Shown: piece by piece, positions 33,826 through 44,573 of the stretch | How positions within the stretch are numbered: position 1 is the stretch's first letter | Layout: each line of letters opens with the position of its first letter | Assembly (NCBI RefSeq): GCF_035222375.1 | Contig: NW_026946363.1 | Span: forward strand, 4,030,001 to 4,094,000 | Direction: 5' to 3' | Origin: Podospora pseudocomata | Taxonomy: Eukaryota; Ascomycota; Sordariomycetes; Sordariales; Podosporaceae | DNA length: 64,000 nucleotides | Position numbers and translations under genes: made by a program | Notes under the pieces: model-generated | What the model was told of the DNA's origin: nothing | The model's database searches: none | What the model saw: the letters and a program-made list of their open reading frames with translations, nothing else

Positions 33826-35770
33826 CTACTGACGCTGCTGGTATTGTGGCGGCTGTCCCTGGTACATCTGCACCTGTTGTTGCTGTTGTTGCTGCTGCTG
33901 CTGATACATCGCCCGCCGTTGCTGCTCCAACTGCTGCGTCTCGTATATTTTCTGCTGCTCCGCCGCGGTTCTCTTCGGCTCTGCCACCAGCTCATGAGAA
34001 TTCGTCTGGTTTGGGAGCTCATATAGAGGCTGAGCATACAGCTCTGTCGGACGGGTCTCCGAGTCAAGCTGCTGGATTGGCATTGCGGCGTATGTTGACT
34101 GGGGAGAACTATATGGCTGTGATGCTGGTGGGGAGTTTGATGTGATAGGAGCATACTTCTGATCCCAGGCGTAACCATCATACTGCGCCATTTGGTAGTT
34201 GTGATACTGAGGAGCAATGTTGTTGTAGTGAACCATCGATGGGTTTTGGGGGTGAGGGACACCGTATGATGGAGCAGGGGTGGTGGGAGCAATCGTTGAT
34301 CCGTCGTCCGTGTGCTGTTGGGGCGGGTGTTCGAATCCCTCGTGCTTCTTACGCTTCAGCAACACGATAACTGCAATGAGCACTCCAACAGCAATGACGC
34401 CAAGTGATACACCCACTCCGATCCCAGCTTGAGCACCGGTGGAGAGACCTTCGTTTGGCACATCCGATTGTTCAGAAACAGGGGATTCCGTGGTGGTAGG
34501 TCCAGAGGGGGTGGGGTCCGTGGTGGTTTGTTCGGCGGGGGGCTCAGGCACATTTGACCATGCCTTCCAAGATTCGTTTTCGTACTTGACTTGGACGAGC
34601 TTTCCCTTCGCCATGTAGTAGAGGTGCACCAGATTGGATGAAAAGTCGAAAGCAACACCGACGCTGGCGTTGGGCTCATCTGCCTCGGGCCAGAATGATT
34701 CGGTCTGGTTCTCTCGGATACTCCAGAAATAGTTTGTGTTTCCGATCTGATGGATCTTCTTATCGGTGCCAATGTACCAGATGAAACGTGTGTAGTTCCT
34801 GTCGATGCTGATCCCCATTCCCTTGGTGGCGGCATCATAAGCAGGCAAGGTGAAGTTGACTGGTGCCGTTGCATTGATTGCAATTTCGGTCTTGTTCGTC
34901 TTGCTGGTGATCACATCGGTTTCGTTTTCCAAGGCTTGGGGTAGCGTGGCTGTTACATTTGGTCAGCATCAAAACTCGACAGATGAAGTAAGGTAGATAC
35001 ATACACCTCCACCAAGTCCCAGCACTATTCCATCTTGTAACCCCAATATTGCTCAAGTCCCTGGTAGATACAACCGTGATGTTCTCCTTTCCAGAGTGGG
35101 CAGCCCCAAGAGCGGGTACAGTGTTGACATCTTTGCTGACCATGCCCTTGTACAACCATTGGCCGTCGTCTCTCGTATAACCAAGTTGGGCAACCTGGCC
35201 ATCCTTATTGTGATAAAACAGCCGATATCCTCCCTAGGTTTTGTTAGCGTGAACTGTTGAGTATCAACGGCCTAGGGAAACGAACCTCTTCACCCAGGAG
35301 CAAAGAAGCCAATCCGGTGTTTTGATGAACGCTAGGCGATGGCTTGCTGATGATCCAGTTCCCCTTGCTTTCAAAGAGCCCGGTAGTCATGTTGCAGTGG
35401 AACAGACCGTTGGCAATCTCATATCTTTCGGTCAGATAGTAGATCGAGGCACTGCAATCTTGCTGTTAGCATCAACCTCTTGCTAACAACGGCAGGCATT
35501 TACCTACGCTGTGAATTCGTTCGACCAATACCCCGAGCCAGCCAGAGGCGTGTCGTTCTTGGGCTTGTATGTAAGGGAGAAGACACTCCCGTCGGTGTAA
35601 GAGTATTTTGGGTTGTCAAAGAGGTTGCATCTGCTGTATCGGATGAGTCCAGTTGTCTCGTTCTGGACAATCACTTGAGGCCCGACGCCGTTCCACCAAG
35701 CTGCTACGCGTGCCTGTGCCGGTGAGATGGCAGCCCCAAGTAGAAGCAGTGATGATAGCAATGACGCCAT
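33826..35770 (-). CDS. Secreted-type lectin-like ectodomain with single transmembrane span and Gln-rich cytoplasmic tail
   Basis: Model: complement(join(33826..34949, 35005..35233, 35286..35451, 35508..35770)), 593 aa. A clear signal peptide (MASLLSSLLLLGAAISPAQA) precedes an ectodomain of about 340 residues with repeating W/Y-G-N blades and sugar-binding-like pieces (YRLFYHNKDGQVAQLGY, SRDLSNIGVTRW-like, IWYIGTDKKIHQIG). This resembles the fucose-specific lectin beta-propeller fold, but the match is by eye. At least eight N-glycosylation sequons are present (NETT, NMTT, NITV, NKTE, NFTL, NYTR, NQTE, NESW). A Thr/Pro/Ser stalk leads to one membrane span (VGVSLGVIAVGVLIAVIVLL) with KRKK on the cytosolic side, then a Tyr/Pro/Gln-rich tail with a run of ten Gln. 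Introns use gtaggt, gttcgt and gtatgt. A role as a cell-surface sensor is possible but unproven. Confidence 0.75.
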
Positions 35771-37692
35771 CTCGAAGAAGAATATGAATAGTTAGAAAGG
35801 CCCGTTGCCGGCTCGCAAATTCCAATCGCGAACTTGGCTTTAACGCCCGCTCTTCCACTTGCCCAACGCCCAATGCTGGTGCTAGAAAGAGCAGTGCAAG
35901 AATGAGAAAAGGATATGGGAGATCTTGACACCTCCTAGTGCTGCTGTCAGACCCGACCTGATGATCGCCAATAGATGCTGAGAAAAAACGAGAGACAATC
36001 GGTAGGCGCAACAACGAGGGCGAGAGGCAAAAAGAGAGAAAAATCAGCAAAGACGTGAGATGATGGACCTGGTGAGGGTGGCCTAGGGAGATACGGGCCC
36101 TTCCCCTCCCGTTGTCCAGACCGGGGACCATACCGGGGCCTCACTCGACCAGAGCGGGTTGTGACCCTGGGTAGACCACATGGAGCTGGTATCTGTGACC
36201 TTTGTCACCATGACATTCCCTTGTCCTTGTTTTCCTTCCACCCGAAGATCTGCAAAGCATACCAAGAGCGTGTGAGCTTTTGGTGCTGACACTGGCGATG
36301 CTAGGTAGAGGAGCCAGTTTTGATATGCTCGTTCGGGCAACTTTGTCGTTCTTGGTCAGCACTGCCTGGTTCTGATTGGCTTGCTCCCCTGCAAGGCCAC
36401 TTTTTAGGTTCACATCACTAATCTGCGGCACAGTTGCCCCTGCAGCAGCCGCAATGCAAGTCGTCTCTTATTGTAACGACGGCTGACTGTCGTTCTGCGG
36501 CGAGGTCCAATCTTGGATCCCTTCGGTGGGATCTCCGAGAGCAAGAAGTCTATTTCGACGAACATTATGGCTTGCGCAAGACAGCAGAAATGGTGCGAAG
36601 AAATCTTCCCCTCAGCACTCACCCCTCTCCGAATATTAAAGCCCAAAAGGCGCCGATAGATAGTTTCATAAGACCCAAGGCAGCACGTATTCACAACCCC
36701 TCTAGTCCCAATTCAGGCCACTAACAGAGTTTAAAGCTCACGACCCCCGTCTGCCACGAGCTTGTTTCCCACTGAACCCCGCAGACTGAGATTGCCGTGG
36801 ACGCTACGCAGTTGTATCGGCTACCTAGCCCAAAAGCGCACCCTCGTATCCTCTCACTCACAGTCAGCCTCACCTCACGTCTTCAAAACCGCAATGCTCA
36901 GGTACCAAGATCTTGAACCAAATCAGGCATCCAAGAGTAGAGCGTCAACACCTCAGTCTTTATGCCTTCCATCGTCTCGGATATCAAATTTCATTATCGC
37001 TACCAGACAACTCACCAGCATCATCGAGTATCGTTCCGATCAACACTCACAACCCATTCTCACCCGTCAGCTTACATACACTCAACGCTTTAACCCCCTT
37101 GCTAAAACCTATCGTATATCTTCGCTCTCTCATTGGTCCCTACGGTCCCTATCCCAAAGACTAAGATATTCCACTAACATCTGTCAGGCACATATTCGCA
37201 TAACTTCAGATAGCACCTTAACCTCCAGACCCCACAGCCCACTCGCCTCCAGTCCTCGCAGCAGCCTGAAAATCGGCCATCCTAGCAAGCAAGCAAGCGG
37301 CCACCCCTGCCCACCCCTGCTGGAACTTGAAGGTTGAAATTAGCAATTGATTCATATCTCTCACTGGTGCTTACTGAGCACCCATCATGAGGATCAAAGC
37401 TCATCACATTTGCAAACGGATGAGGGAGAAACACTTCCTCGTGTCAGCTGCCGCGGGTGGTGTTAGCAATGGGCAATGCCGCATTGTGGCTACCTAGCAA
37501 AAGACAGACTGCTGCTGGGAATGAGGGCCTTTGAGTACAGTTAATAGGCCTTGAAAAGTACTCAGCAGGCCTTCAAAGATACTCGACAGGTCTCAGACAC
37601 ACATATCCCTCACATAACACATTGATAGGCCTCAAAAGATAGTTAACAGGCATGTTGACTATCTTACAGCCCTTGACATTTTGTTGTAATGT
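35771..37692. other. 1.9-kb intergenic region with few features
   Basis: No gene is recognised. A forward frame at 36762..37337 (191 codons) is Ser/Arg-rich with an equally long frame overlapping it, which argues against coding. Small direct repeats occur near 37282 (aagc units) and 37300 (cacccctgcc). The last ~150 bp hold the 21-bp repeat listed separately. Confidence 0.5.
37525..37667 (-). repeat. Degenerate 21-bp tandem repeat, in frame past the coiled-coil gene stop
   Basis: Units start at about 37525, 37546, 37567, 37588, 37627 and 37648 on the forward strand, most exactly 21 bp apart and beginning AGGCCT or a variant. On the reverse strand, in the reading frame of the upstream gene, they translate as heptapeptides such as RPINVLC, RPVEYL, RPAEYFS and RPINCTQ. 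A stop at 37695-37693 separates them from the gene and one more stop lies inside. Confidence 0.7.
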
Positions 37693-39047
37693 CTATTTTT
37701 TGTCCTCCTTACGCCTGTCCTCCTCCCCCGATTTGTTGGCCAATACTGCCACCATAGAAGCTTGAGTTTCCTGTAAGATTCTCAGGGCCTTCAGATTTTG
37801 CCCGGCCACAGAGCGCCATTTCTCCAGCAGCTTGTAGTTCTCCTGGAGCTGGTCTTTGAGCTTGTTTAGGGCTTCGAAGTGTGGGTCAAACTCTTTCAGA
37901 AAAAGAGTGACGGAGCTGTCCGTTTCATCTCGAACATTTCTCCAAACCATGCCCCCAATCTTGTGGAAGAATTTCTCAAGATCGTCAAGGGCACTCTCAA
38001 TGCAGTTGACGATTTCCCCCCTTGTCTGGCCCAACTCGCCAACATCGTTTGTCAGTTGCTCCGTAGAATTTCTCAACTCCTCACTGTGACTTCTCAGCTC
38101 CTTTCTGGCATTTCGGGACTCGCCAGACAGGTTCTCAAGCTGTCCGGTCTCGAGCTTGGTAGCCTCGCCCATACAAGTGTCGAGCTTGGTCAAGAGGGTG
38201 CTTTCCATCTCGGAACACTCTCCGCGGAGCTTGTCAATCATGCTGCGGTACTTGTTCCATCTGCTTAGCAGCTCCTTGTAGATTTTGAAGGTCAGATCAC
38301 CAAAATCGAAACATGAAAACCCCATGGCGGTCAGCTTCTTCTGGACAGCTGGTAGACCCTCTCCATATGGATGACAGTACTGCGAGGCCAACAACTCGGC
38401 CCTGGTGAGCGGGCAAGACTTCTGGCGCTCCCCGGAATCGTATCTCTCTCTGATAATGCGTTGGAAGCGTTCGATGACTTTGTTGCTAGCCCAAGTCACG
38501 GTTGCACCACCGGATGTGATTTTCGCGATCACTTCAACAACGTCCTTGAAGAGGGCTGGGTAGTCTCCCAACTGGTAACGCGCGCGCCTGACAGCAAGGC
38601 CGACGTCAACGGTTGCGTTCTTGTCCAGATCATCGTCATTTAGGATTCCTTGTGGCACGGAGCGCTCTGTGCCGGGAAAGTCGTCGGGGTTGATGGTCGG
38701 AACGTCAGGATTGCCGTCAGATTCAGTATTTCGGTTTGCCTCGTCTCTGTCATTTTGGTCTGGTGTGGTCGAGGTCTTGGTGCCTGGGCGGCTGGCTTCC
38801 ATGGGAAGAGGGCCTCCGGAAGGAACAAGGCCGGCTTTTTTGCTGTCGCCGCTCTTTCGGACGAGGTCGGGTTGAACGGGACGCATCTTGAATGCGAAAA
38901 GGTGGTGCCTGTCCACGTTAGTTCTGGAACACCAAATATTCCTCTTTAAACATGCTGTTAGCTTACCAAATTTGTGTTTGAAAACAAGTTTTCAGCGTCG
39001 CTGTAGCGGCCTCGGTGGTGGAATTTTGTCAAAAATAGGAAGACCAT
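37693..39047 (-). CDS. Hypothetical coiled-coil protein
   Basis: Model: complement(join(37693..38886, 38967..39047)), 424 aa. I recognise no family. The second exon alone starts at ATG 38886 (MRPVQPDLVRKSG); the frame upstream of it opens only at a GTG. A good intron (gtaagc...actaac...ttcaag, 38966..38887) ends directly before this ATG and joins in phase to a 27-codon exon with its own ATG at 39047 (MVFLFLTKFHHRGRYS), so I prefer the longer model. Residues ~40-110 are disordered; a globular part follows (LGDYPALFKDVVEVIAKI, CPLTRAELLASQYCHPYGEG); then about 170 residues of heptad-like coiled coil (KLRGECSEMESTLLTKL, LRNSTEQLTNDVGEL). The 3' side carries an in-frame 21-bp repeat. A lineage-specific structural or scaffold protein is possible. 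Confidence 0.7.
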
Positions 39048-39540
39048 CTAGAAAGTCGCTCTCAGAAATATTCTGGCAGTCAGGCGACTTTTGAGTACCA
39101 GGCTCCATTAATTACGTAGTTGAGATAGCTGCCCTGGCAAGATATGGCAAGACACTCCTTCGTTCTTGCTCTTATTGCGAGGAGTTGCGTTTGCAATGTC
39201 ACTCATCTTATCGATGACCACACAGCCGAGGTGTGTTAACAGTATCTATATATAACTGATTTGGTAAAAACCAATGTCTGATAACTAACGTTCTCCATCA
39301 TGACGACTTGAAAGATCTTTTCTCTTTGTTACAATCAACAAGAGTTCCGGGCTTCAGCATCTGGGTGTCCACGCGCTAGCATCGTTCATAAACACGGTTG
39401 TTCAATGCTCAAGCATACTTGCAATTTTCTTGGGGGTTCTAGTTCCCCAGACAACCAAATGAGCATTCTGTCTTTCGATATCTTGCTGAGAGAACCTCGA
39501 AAATCACTGCACCAACCTCTCCCACTATGGATGCCTTAGT
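39048..39540. other. Intergenic, coiled-coil gene to Arb2-domain gene
   Basis: About 490 bp. An alternative ATG at about 39107 on the reverse strand starts a 38-codon frame (MEPGTQKSPD) that ends before the splice donor of the coiled-coil gene, so it could be an upstream ORF of that gene. Nothing else seen. Confidence 0.45.
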
Positions 39541-41127
39541 CTACTCCCCATCCACCACCGTGACCTTCAGATCCTTGACCTTGAGAACCACATTCTCCTC
39601 ATCCTCCTTCTCAGCAGCAGCAACTCTGCTGTCCTGAGATGAGCCGGGTGAACTCTCCTTGCTAACAGCGACCTCCTTCTTAGGAGTGCTATCATGGCCA
39701 GAATTGCCATCCTCCAATGCATGCAACTCATCCTTTTTAATCTCGGCCTCGGTCTCCTCCATATCCTTCTCGGTCCCCTTCATGTGCTTCTCGGTCTCCT
39801 CCACATCCTTTTCGCCCCAAGCCTGCAGAAATTCCTCCGGAATGACTCCATCATCATCTCCATAGATCTGAACATCCTCATTCCTGTACGCCTCCCCAAG
39901 CAAAGCAACATTCTCCAGCCAGTTGAGAACGCTATGATGTGTCTCAATAAGCATCAGCTCAGTCATATTCGCCTCGCCAGCGCTGAAAGCAGGGCAACCA
40001 AAGGAGGTAAACCCAAGAGCACCGGGGTTGCCAAAAGACCCGGCAATAGGTTTGTCAAGGGGTGTGTGGTGGATGGCATAGGCGCGAGCTCTCTGTAACA
40101 CCAGCATTGTCAGCATTCTATCCTCCTCTCAGTACAAAAACCTCTTACCTCTTGCATAAACTGTTTGAACCCCTCACACTTGAACTCATCCGAGTGATAA
40201 AAACCCCCCAACACTACCATCGCCCCTATCATCGTCCCAAACTTCTTCCAGACCTCATCATCGTTCAGATATTTCTCCACCTCCTCTGCCGAATTGCCCA
40301 CAGCAATAATATCCAACTTGACGTCCTTCCCAACCAACTTGTCTACCACCTCCTCAAAAACACACTTGACGTGCTCCGCAGTGGTAATATTCTTGGGGAT
40401 CCCATTTCTGGCCTTGTCGTAGGCGCGACCAAGGTGAACCGCGCTGGTCATGGGAATGTAATGGCGGTCCACAGGCGTCAACCCCCTCTTGCCCTCAGGC
40501 CACCACCACAACTCACTAGGGTTGGCAATGATGATTCCCGGGGGCGTAGGGTCAGTCGAGGAAGAGGGTTGCTTCTTCAAGGCCTGGACAAGGTTGAGGA
40601 TCGAGCCCTTGGTGATGCCACCTTTGCCACCCAGGACACGGTGGGCGAGGACACCGAACTGCTGGTTGTCCTCCCCAACAATGAGAACAACTCGAGAGCG
40701 CTCGGGAAGGTCGGGACTGATGCGAATAGGGACATGAGGGTCAATGGGCTTGGTTCCCACGGGCAGACGGAGGGGAGCGAGTGACTCGGCATCGAGGCGA
40801 GAGTGAATCACATTGCCGATGGCTTCTGCAATGGATGTTAGTCATGTGAGCTCAGAAACGGGAGAAGGAGGCGTCTGACCATTGTAGGCAAAACGGCGGC
40901 GGTCGTTGTAGCGCTCGTTCTTGGTGAGGAAATAGTGGAAGTAGTAGTCGGCATTTTCGAGAGAGCGGATCTCATCATCTTCGTTGATGAAGTAGCTATA
41001 TATGGTCATTAGTTTGGTTGAGCGATCCAAAAGATCAAGCCCAGGGGATTGTCACGAACCCGAGCTCAGAGATGTTCGCTGGAAAAATGGGATCGGCCGG
41101 GAGGCCAGACCAGCGGCGACGGAACAT
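39541..41127 (-). CDS. Arb2-domain protein
   Basis: Model: complement(join(39541..40092, 40149..40825, 40880..40995, 41060..41127)), 470 aa. Recognised by the Arb2 fold: LGYFINEDDEIRSLENAD at the N-terminus, then VLIVGEDNQQFGVLAHRVLG, GIIIANPSELWWWPEG, LDIIAVGNSAEEVEKYL, MVVLGGFYHSDEFKCEGF and, after the last intron, RARAYAIHHTPLDKPI and FGCPAFSAGEANMTELM. Arb2 domains occur in the fission-yeast Argonaute siRNA chaperone complex and at the C-terminus of Hda1/Clr3 deacetylases; stand-alone fungal members like this one are poorly studied. The last ~110 residues are a Glu/Lys-rich disordered tail. The first intron uses gttcgt. A role in RNA silencing or heterochromatin is inference only. Confidence 0.8.
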
Positions 41128-41870
41128 CGTTGTTCGAAGTGAGTGAGGAAGAAAGGCTGCGACTCAGTACCGGAGAGGAAGTTGAAGACAAGATGTCAAA
41201 GTGGTATTCTCTCTGATACAGCGAGAAAATGGCTCGATTTTTGGATCAAAGTTGGAGCCGACTACTGAGAGAGACGCAGAGATAATTTTTCCAGCTTGAT
41301 GGCGTTGAAGATGAGGGTTATAGACCACATCTAACTTGGGAAGGAACAGCTGGGTGAACAACTTCAGATGACGAAGATAACAAGCAGCATGACCAGAACC
41401 ATCTGGAGCCTGGCAGAAGATAGTATCATGAGAGCAATCTCAGCCGATGCCATGGTTGCGAGTCACAGTAGTTGCCTGAGCAAACCACCTCCAGCTCACC
41501 AGTGAAGCAAACAAAAATGGCGGCACGATGCCTTCTTCTGCGCCTTCCCGACGAATAATGCCGAAAACAACACCAACTTAATGAGAATGAGAGTGACCTG
41601 ATGGCAATTATGACTATTTTCCATGTGACGGGCGTTCAAAGTACAGCAGCAATTGACTGACATCAACTCCAAAGATTCATTCAGTTGTTCAACATCATAG
41701 CATGACAAACCAAACGCAAACGCAGCACCGCCCGACTTTGCAACCGCTAGTTAGTGTATTTGCTGTCTAAACATGGCAATGCTGGCTGAACCAGGCAATT
41801 GATGACAAGATTGATGTGAAAGGATCTCTTCCTCACATCTCAAGCAGAGCTCAAGAGTGCAATGAAAAGA
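41128..41870. other. Intergenic, Arb2-domain gene promoter and U2 downstream region
   Basis: About 740 bp. No gene supported. The U2 3' end and any processing signals would be at its right edge. Confidence 0.5.
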
Positions 41871-42061
41871 GGGTTCGCGTCGCCTGGAGGCAGTGTAATA
41901 CCAGGGACACTGTGGCCGACAATCATGGGCAAGCCCAGAGGAAAGTCAGCCGAGAGACAAAAATTAGGATAATCACGATTCTACTCCGTAGAGTAGTTTC
42001 AGAGATTAAACTGAAAAGAACAGATACTACACTTGATCTAAGCCAAAAGGCAAAGAGAGCT
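41871..42061 (-). ncRNA. U2 spliceosomal snRNA
   Basis: About 191 nt read on the reverse strand. The 5' part contains GCCTTTTGGCTTAGATCAAG followed by GTGTAGTATCTGTTC, which is the universally conserved U2 5' stem and branch-point recognition sequence (GUAGUA, at about 42032-42025). The stem-loop II region follows, then an Sm site AATTTTTG (41965-41958), then two 3' stem-loops; the last, CCTGGTATTACACTGCCTCC, matches stem-loop IV that binds U2B''/U2A'. Ends are estimated by analogy with vertebrate U2 and could be off by a few nt. U2 pairs with intron branch points, which in this window are mostly CTAAC. A TATA-like stretch lies at 42106-42117, about 45 bp upstream. Confidence 0.95.
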
Positions 42062-42411
42062 AAAGAAGAAAAAAAGGAACCGAGTAAAATGGCGGTGGTG
42101 GACGAGAATATATACTGTTTCCAGGACTGGACCGTGCACGCCTGCAAATCTGCTATGGAGTGTGAAAAGGCCGTGCACGATTGCAAATTCTGAGTGGGGC
42201 GGGTGAATTGTCCGTGCGCTCTAGATTTTGGGTGGGCTTTGGAAATTCACTCGTCACCGCCCGGCAGAACTCGGGACGACCGCCAGCATCATCCACAGCT
42301 CCAGCTCAGAAGAGTGCGGGAGTTGAGCCTCAATTAAGCAGCCAGCGAACCCTCTAGACCGACCCATTCGACAGGCCGCCGGGCTCTTATTTCTCTATAT
42401 CAACCGCAAAG
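42062..42411. promoter_or_regulatory. Shared divergent promoter, U2 snRNA/mitochondrial uS14
   Basis: 350 bp between U2 (reverse) and MRP2 (forward). TATATATTC on the reverse strand at 42117-42106 sits at about -45 of U2. Confidence 0.5.
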
Positions 42412-42864
42412 ATGTCCATGTTCAGGGCTAAAAAGTTTGATCTTGGGTGCTTCACCAACATCAAAATCATCCGGGATCACTCCAAGCGCAAGGCATTTGA
42501 GGCCGCGGAGCCCGAGAGGTACATGGTTCTCTTGGGATGATCACGAGGGGCAGATATCCTGACATGAAATGCAGACAAGCTCTCCGGTACATCATCCGGA
42601 ACACCACCCTTCCTATGAGGACACGCGCCATGGCCCAGCTCCAGCTCACTCAGATGCACTGCTACACCCGGCCAACACAAATCAGGAATCGCTGCGTCTT
42701 GGGCGGTAAGGGGAGAGGTGTACTGAGAGCATTCAAGATGTCAAGAGTATGTCACTGGATTTTGGGGATGAGCTTGAGTCATTGCTAACCCATATTTACA
42801 GTACAACTTCCGTATGGAAGCATTGGCAGGTAATTTGCCAGGTGTGAAAAAGGCTTCTTGGTAA
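42412..42864 (+). CDS. MRP2: Mitochondrial small-subunit ribosomal protein uS14m
   Basis: Model: join(42412..42518, 42575..42746, 42802..42864), 113 aa. It is part of the mitochondrial ribosome 37S subunit. Exon 2 carries the uS14 core: RQALRYIIRNTTLPMRTRAM, QLQLTQMHCYTRPTQIRNRC and GKGRGVLRAFKMSR, and the last exon ends in LAGNLPGVKKASW, the conserved C-terminus. As in other mitochondrial uS14 proteins there is no zinc-ribbon Cys pair set. Introns are gtacat...cctgac...tgcag and gtatgt...gctaac...tacag. The start has MSMFRAKKF; a second ATG two codons on is an alternative. Confidence 0.94.
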
Positions 42865-43234
42865 AAGAATGGTATTTTGGCGTTCTGAGGTGCATGAATA
42901 GAATTGATGGTCTGGCAACATGCCCGGTGTTGCCATAATGTTGGAAGATAGATACGGGCAACTTGGTGTGTAGAAAAGGTTCATTTGGCCCCAACAAATC
43001 TAGCAGAGAAAGGTTTCAGGTCATTCAGGCTGGACCTCTTCTTCTGCTGTGTATATTTGATGTTACAATGATAAACTCGATTTTTAAACGAACCCCCTCC
43101 TCTAACGCCGGATTCCATGCAGCCCAACCAATCCAATCTAAAAACGTACCGCTACAGCAACGTATGGAGTGTGAAACGCCATTCTACTCATGTTGAAGAA
43201 ATTTATGTGGAAGCCAAACTGTTACGATACCGAC
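42865..43234. other. Convergent 3' region, MRP2/LIP5
   Basis: 370 bp of 3' flanking sequence for two convergent genes, AT-rich. No gene seen. Confidence 0.6.
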
Positions 43235-44573
43235 TCAGAGAGCCTTGGTTTCTTCAGCGGCCACGACTTGGTCGAGACTCGCCGAGGCTGCAGCTCTTTC
43301 GCCGGCGCGCTTCCTGAGAACGTTCTCAATGAAGGCCTCGCCAGCCTTGTAAGATGACCTGACAAGAGGGCCGCTGGCGCAGTACAGGAAGCCCATATCC
43401 AGAGCACGCTGCTTCCAGAGGTCAAACTCGTCAGGGGTGACGTACTTTTCGACCTTGAGATGCCTCTTGGTAGGGCGCATATACTGCCCAAAGGTGACGA
43501 CATCGACGTCGATCCTTCTCAGCTCTGTGTTCCATGTCAGCGTTTGCCCAGGCTGTTCAAGGAGATCCAGAATGATTCTTACCTCTCAGCGTATCCCAAA
43601 TCTCCTGCTCCTGCTCACCAAGACCAAGCATGATACTCGTCTTGGTGATGATGCCCTCCTTGCCCCTGACAGCCTTCACATGCTCCAACACCTTCAAACT
43701 CTGTCTGAAAGTAGCCCTCCGGTCGCGAACATACGGTGTCAACCCCTCCACCGTCTCAACGTTGTGAGCATACACATCCAATCCACTCTCCGCCACAATC
43801 TTGACCATGTCCAGGTCCCCCATGAAATCACCAGTCAACGCCTCCACCAACAGCGTCGGCTTCTTCTGCTTAATCCTCCTAATCGTCTCCGCAAAGTGCC
43901 TCGCACCACCGTCCGCCAAATCATCACGATCCACACTTGTCAAAACCACATACCCCAACCCCCACCTCGCCAGTGCCTCGGCCGTATTCTCCGGTTCATG
44001 CGGGTCAAGCGGCGGAGGCTTCCTGTTGGTCTTGACACTGCAGAACCTGCACCCTCTGGTGCAAGTATCACCCATAAGCATGATCGTCGCCGTCGCAGCA
44101 GACTTATCGTTTCCACCCCAGCACTCGCCGATATTCGGGCATCGCGCCTCCTCGCACACAGTGTGCAGGTTCAAACCCCTGAGGTCGGCCTTGATCTTGC
44201 CAAAGTTGGGGTTGGCACCTGAGGAAGGGATTGGGGTCTTGAGCCATTCTGGCAGACGGGTGATGGTGCGCTTGCGGCCGGCGGGGCCTACCTCTACGGT
44301 CTTGATCTCGTAGGCTTCGCTGAGGGAGAGGGGGGCAGACTGGGAGCCCACGAACTCGGAAAAGGAGGCGACGGTGGTGTCTTTGAAGTATGACGGTCGC
44401 GGGGCTTTCTTCGCGGGGGTTGTTGAGGCTGTTGGGCTTGGCGATGACTGTGTCAGCTCCGGGTCGGACGGTGAAGGGATAGTGGCGTAAGTTCGGGATG
44501 AAAGGACAGCGGCTCGGGCCAAGGACCGTCGCAATGGGGCCTGGAGCCTTTGAAGGGGTGCTGGTGAGGCCAT
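43235..44573 (-). CDS. LIP5: Lipoyl synthase, mitochondrial
   Basis: Model: complement(join(43235..43524, 43583..44573)), 426 aa. A radical-SAM enzyme that inserts two sulfurs into octanoyl-lysine to make the lipoyl cofactor of pyruvate and 2-oxoglutarate dehydrogenases. A mitochondrial leader ([17 protein letters not shown]) comes first. The auxiliary cluster motif [12 protein letters not shown] (C-x4-C-x5-C), the radical-SAM motif CTRGCRFC (C-x3-C-x2-C) and the C-terminal RSSY serine motif ([12 protein letters not shown]) are all intact. The intron (gtaaga...gctgac...acacag) joins [19 protein letters not shown]. The start is ATG 44573 (MASPAPLQ), because the frame further upstream lacks family similarity. 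The coding strand turns from C-rich to G-rich near 44220. Confidence 0.97.

Noticed and set aside
34325-34345. tRNA-like B-box (gtgttcgaatccc)
   Set aside because: It lies inside the lectin-like coding exon, with no matching A-box or cloverleaf arms around it. I found no other credible tRNA or 5S rRNA gene.
36762-37337. 191-codon forward frame
   Set aside because: Ser/Arg/Leu composition typical of chance frames; another frame overlaps it in full and no domain is seen.
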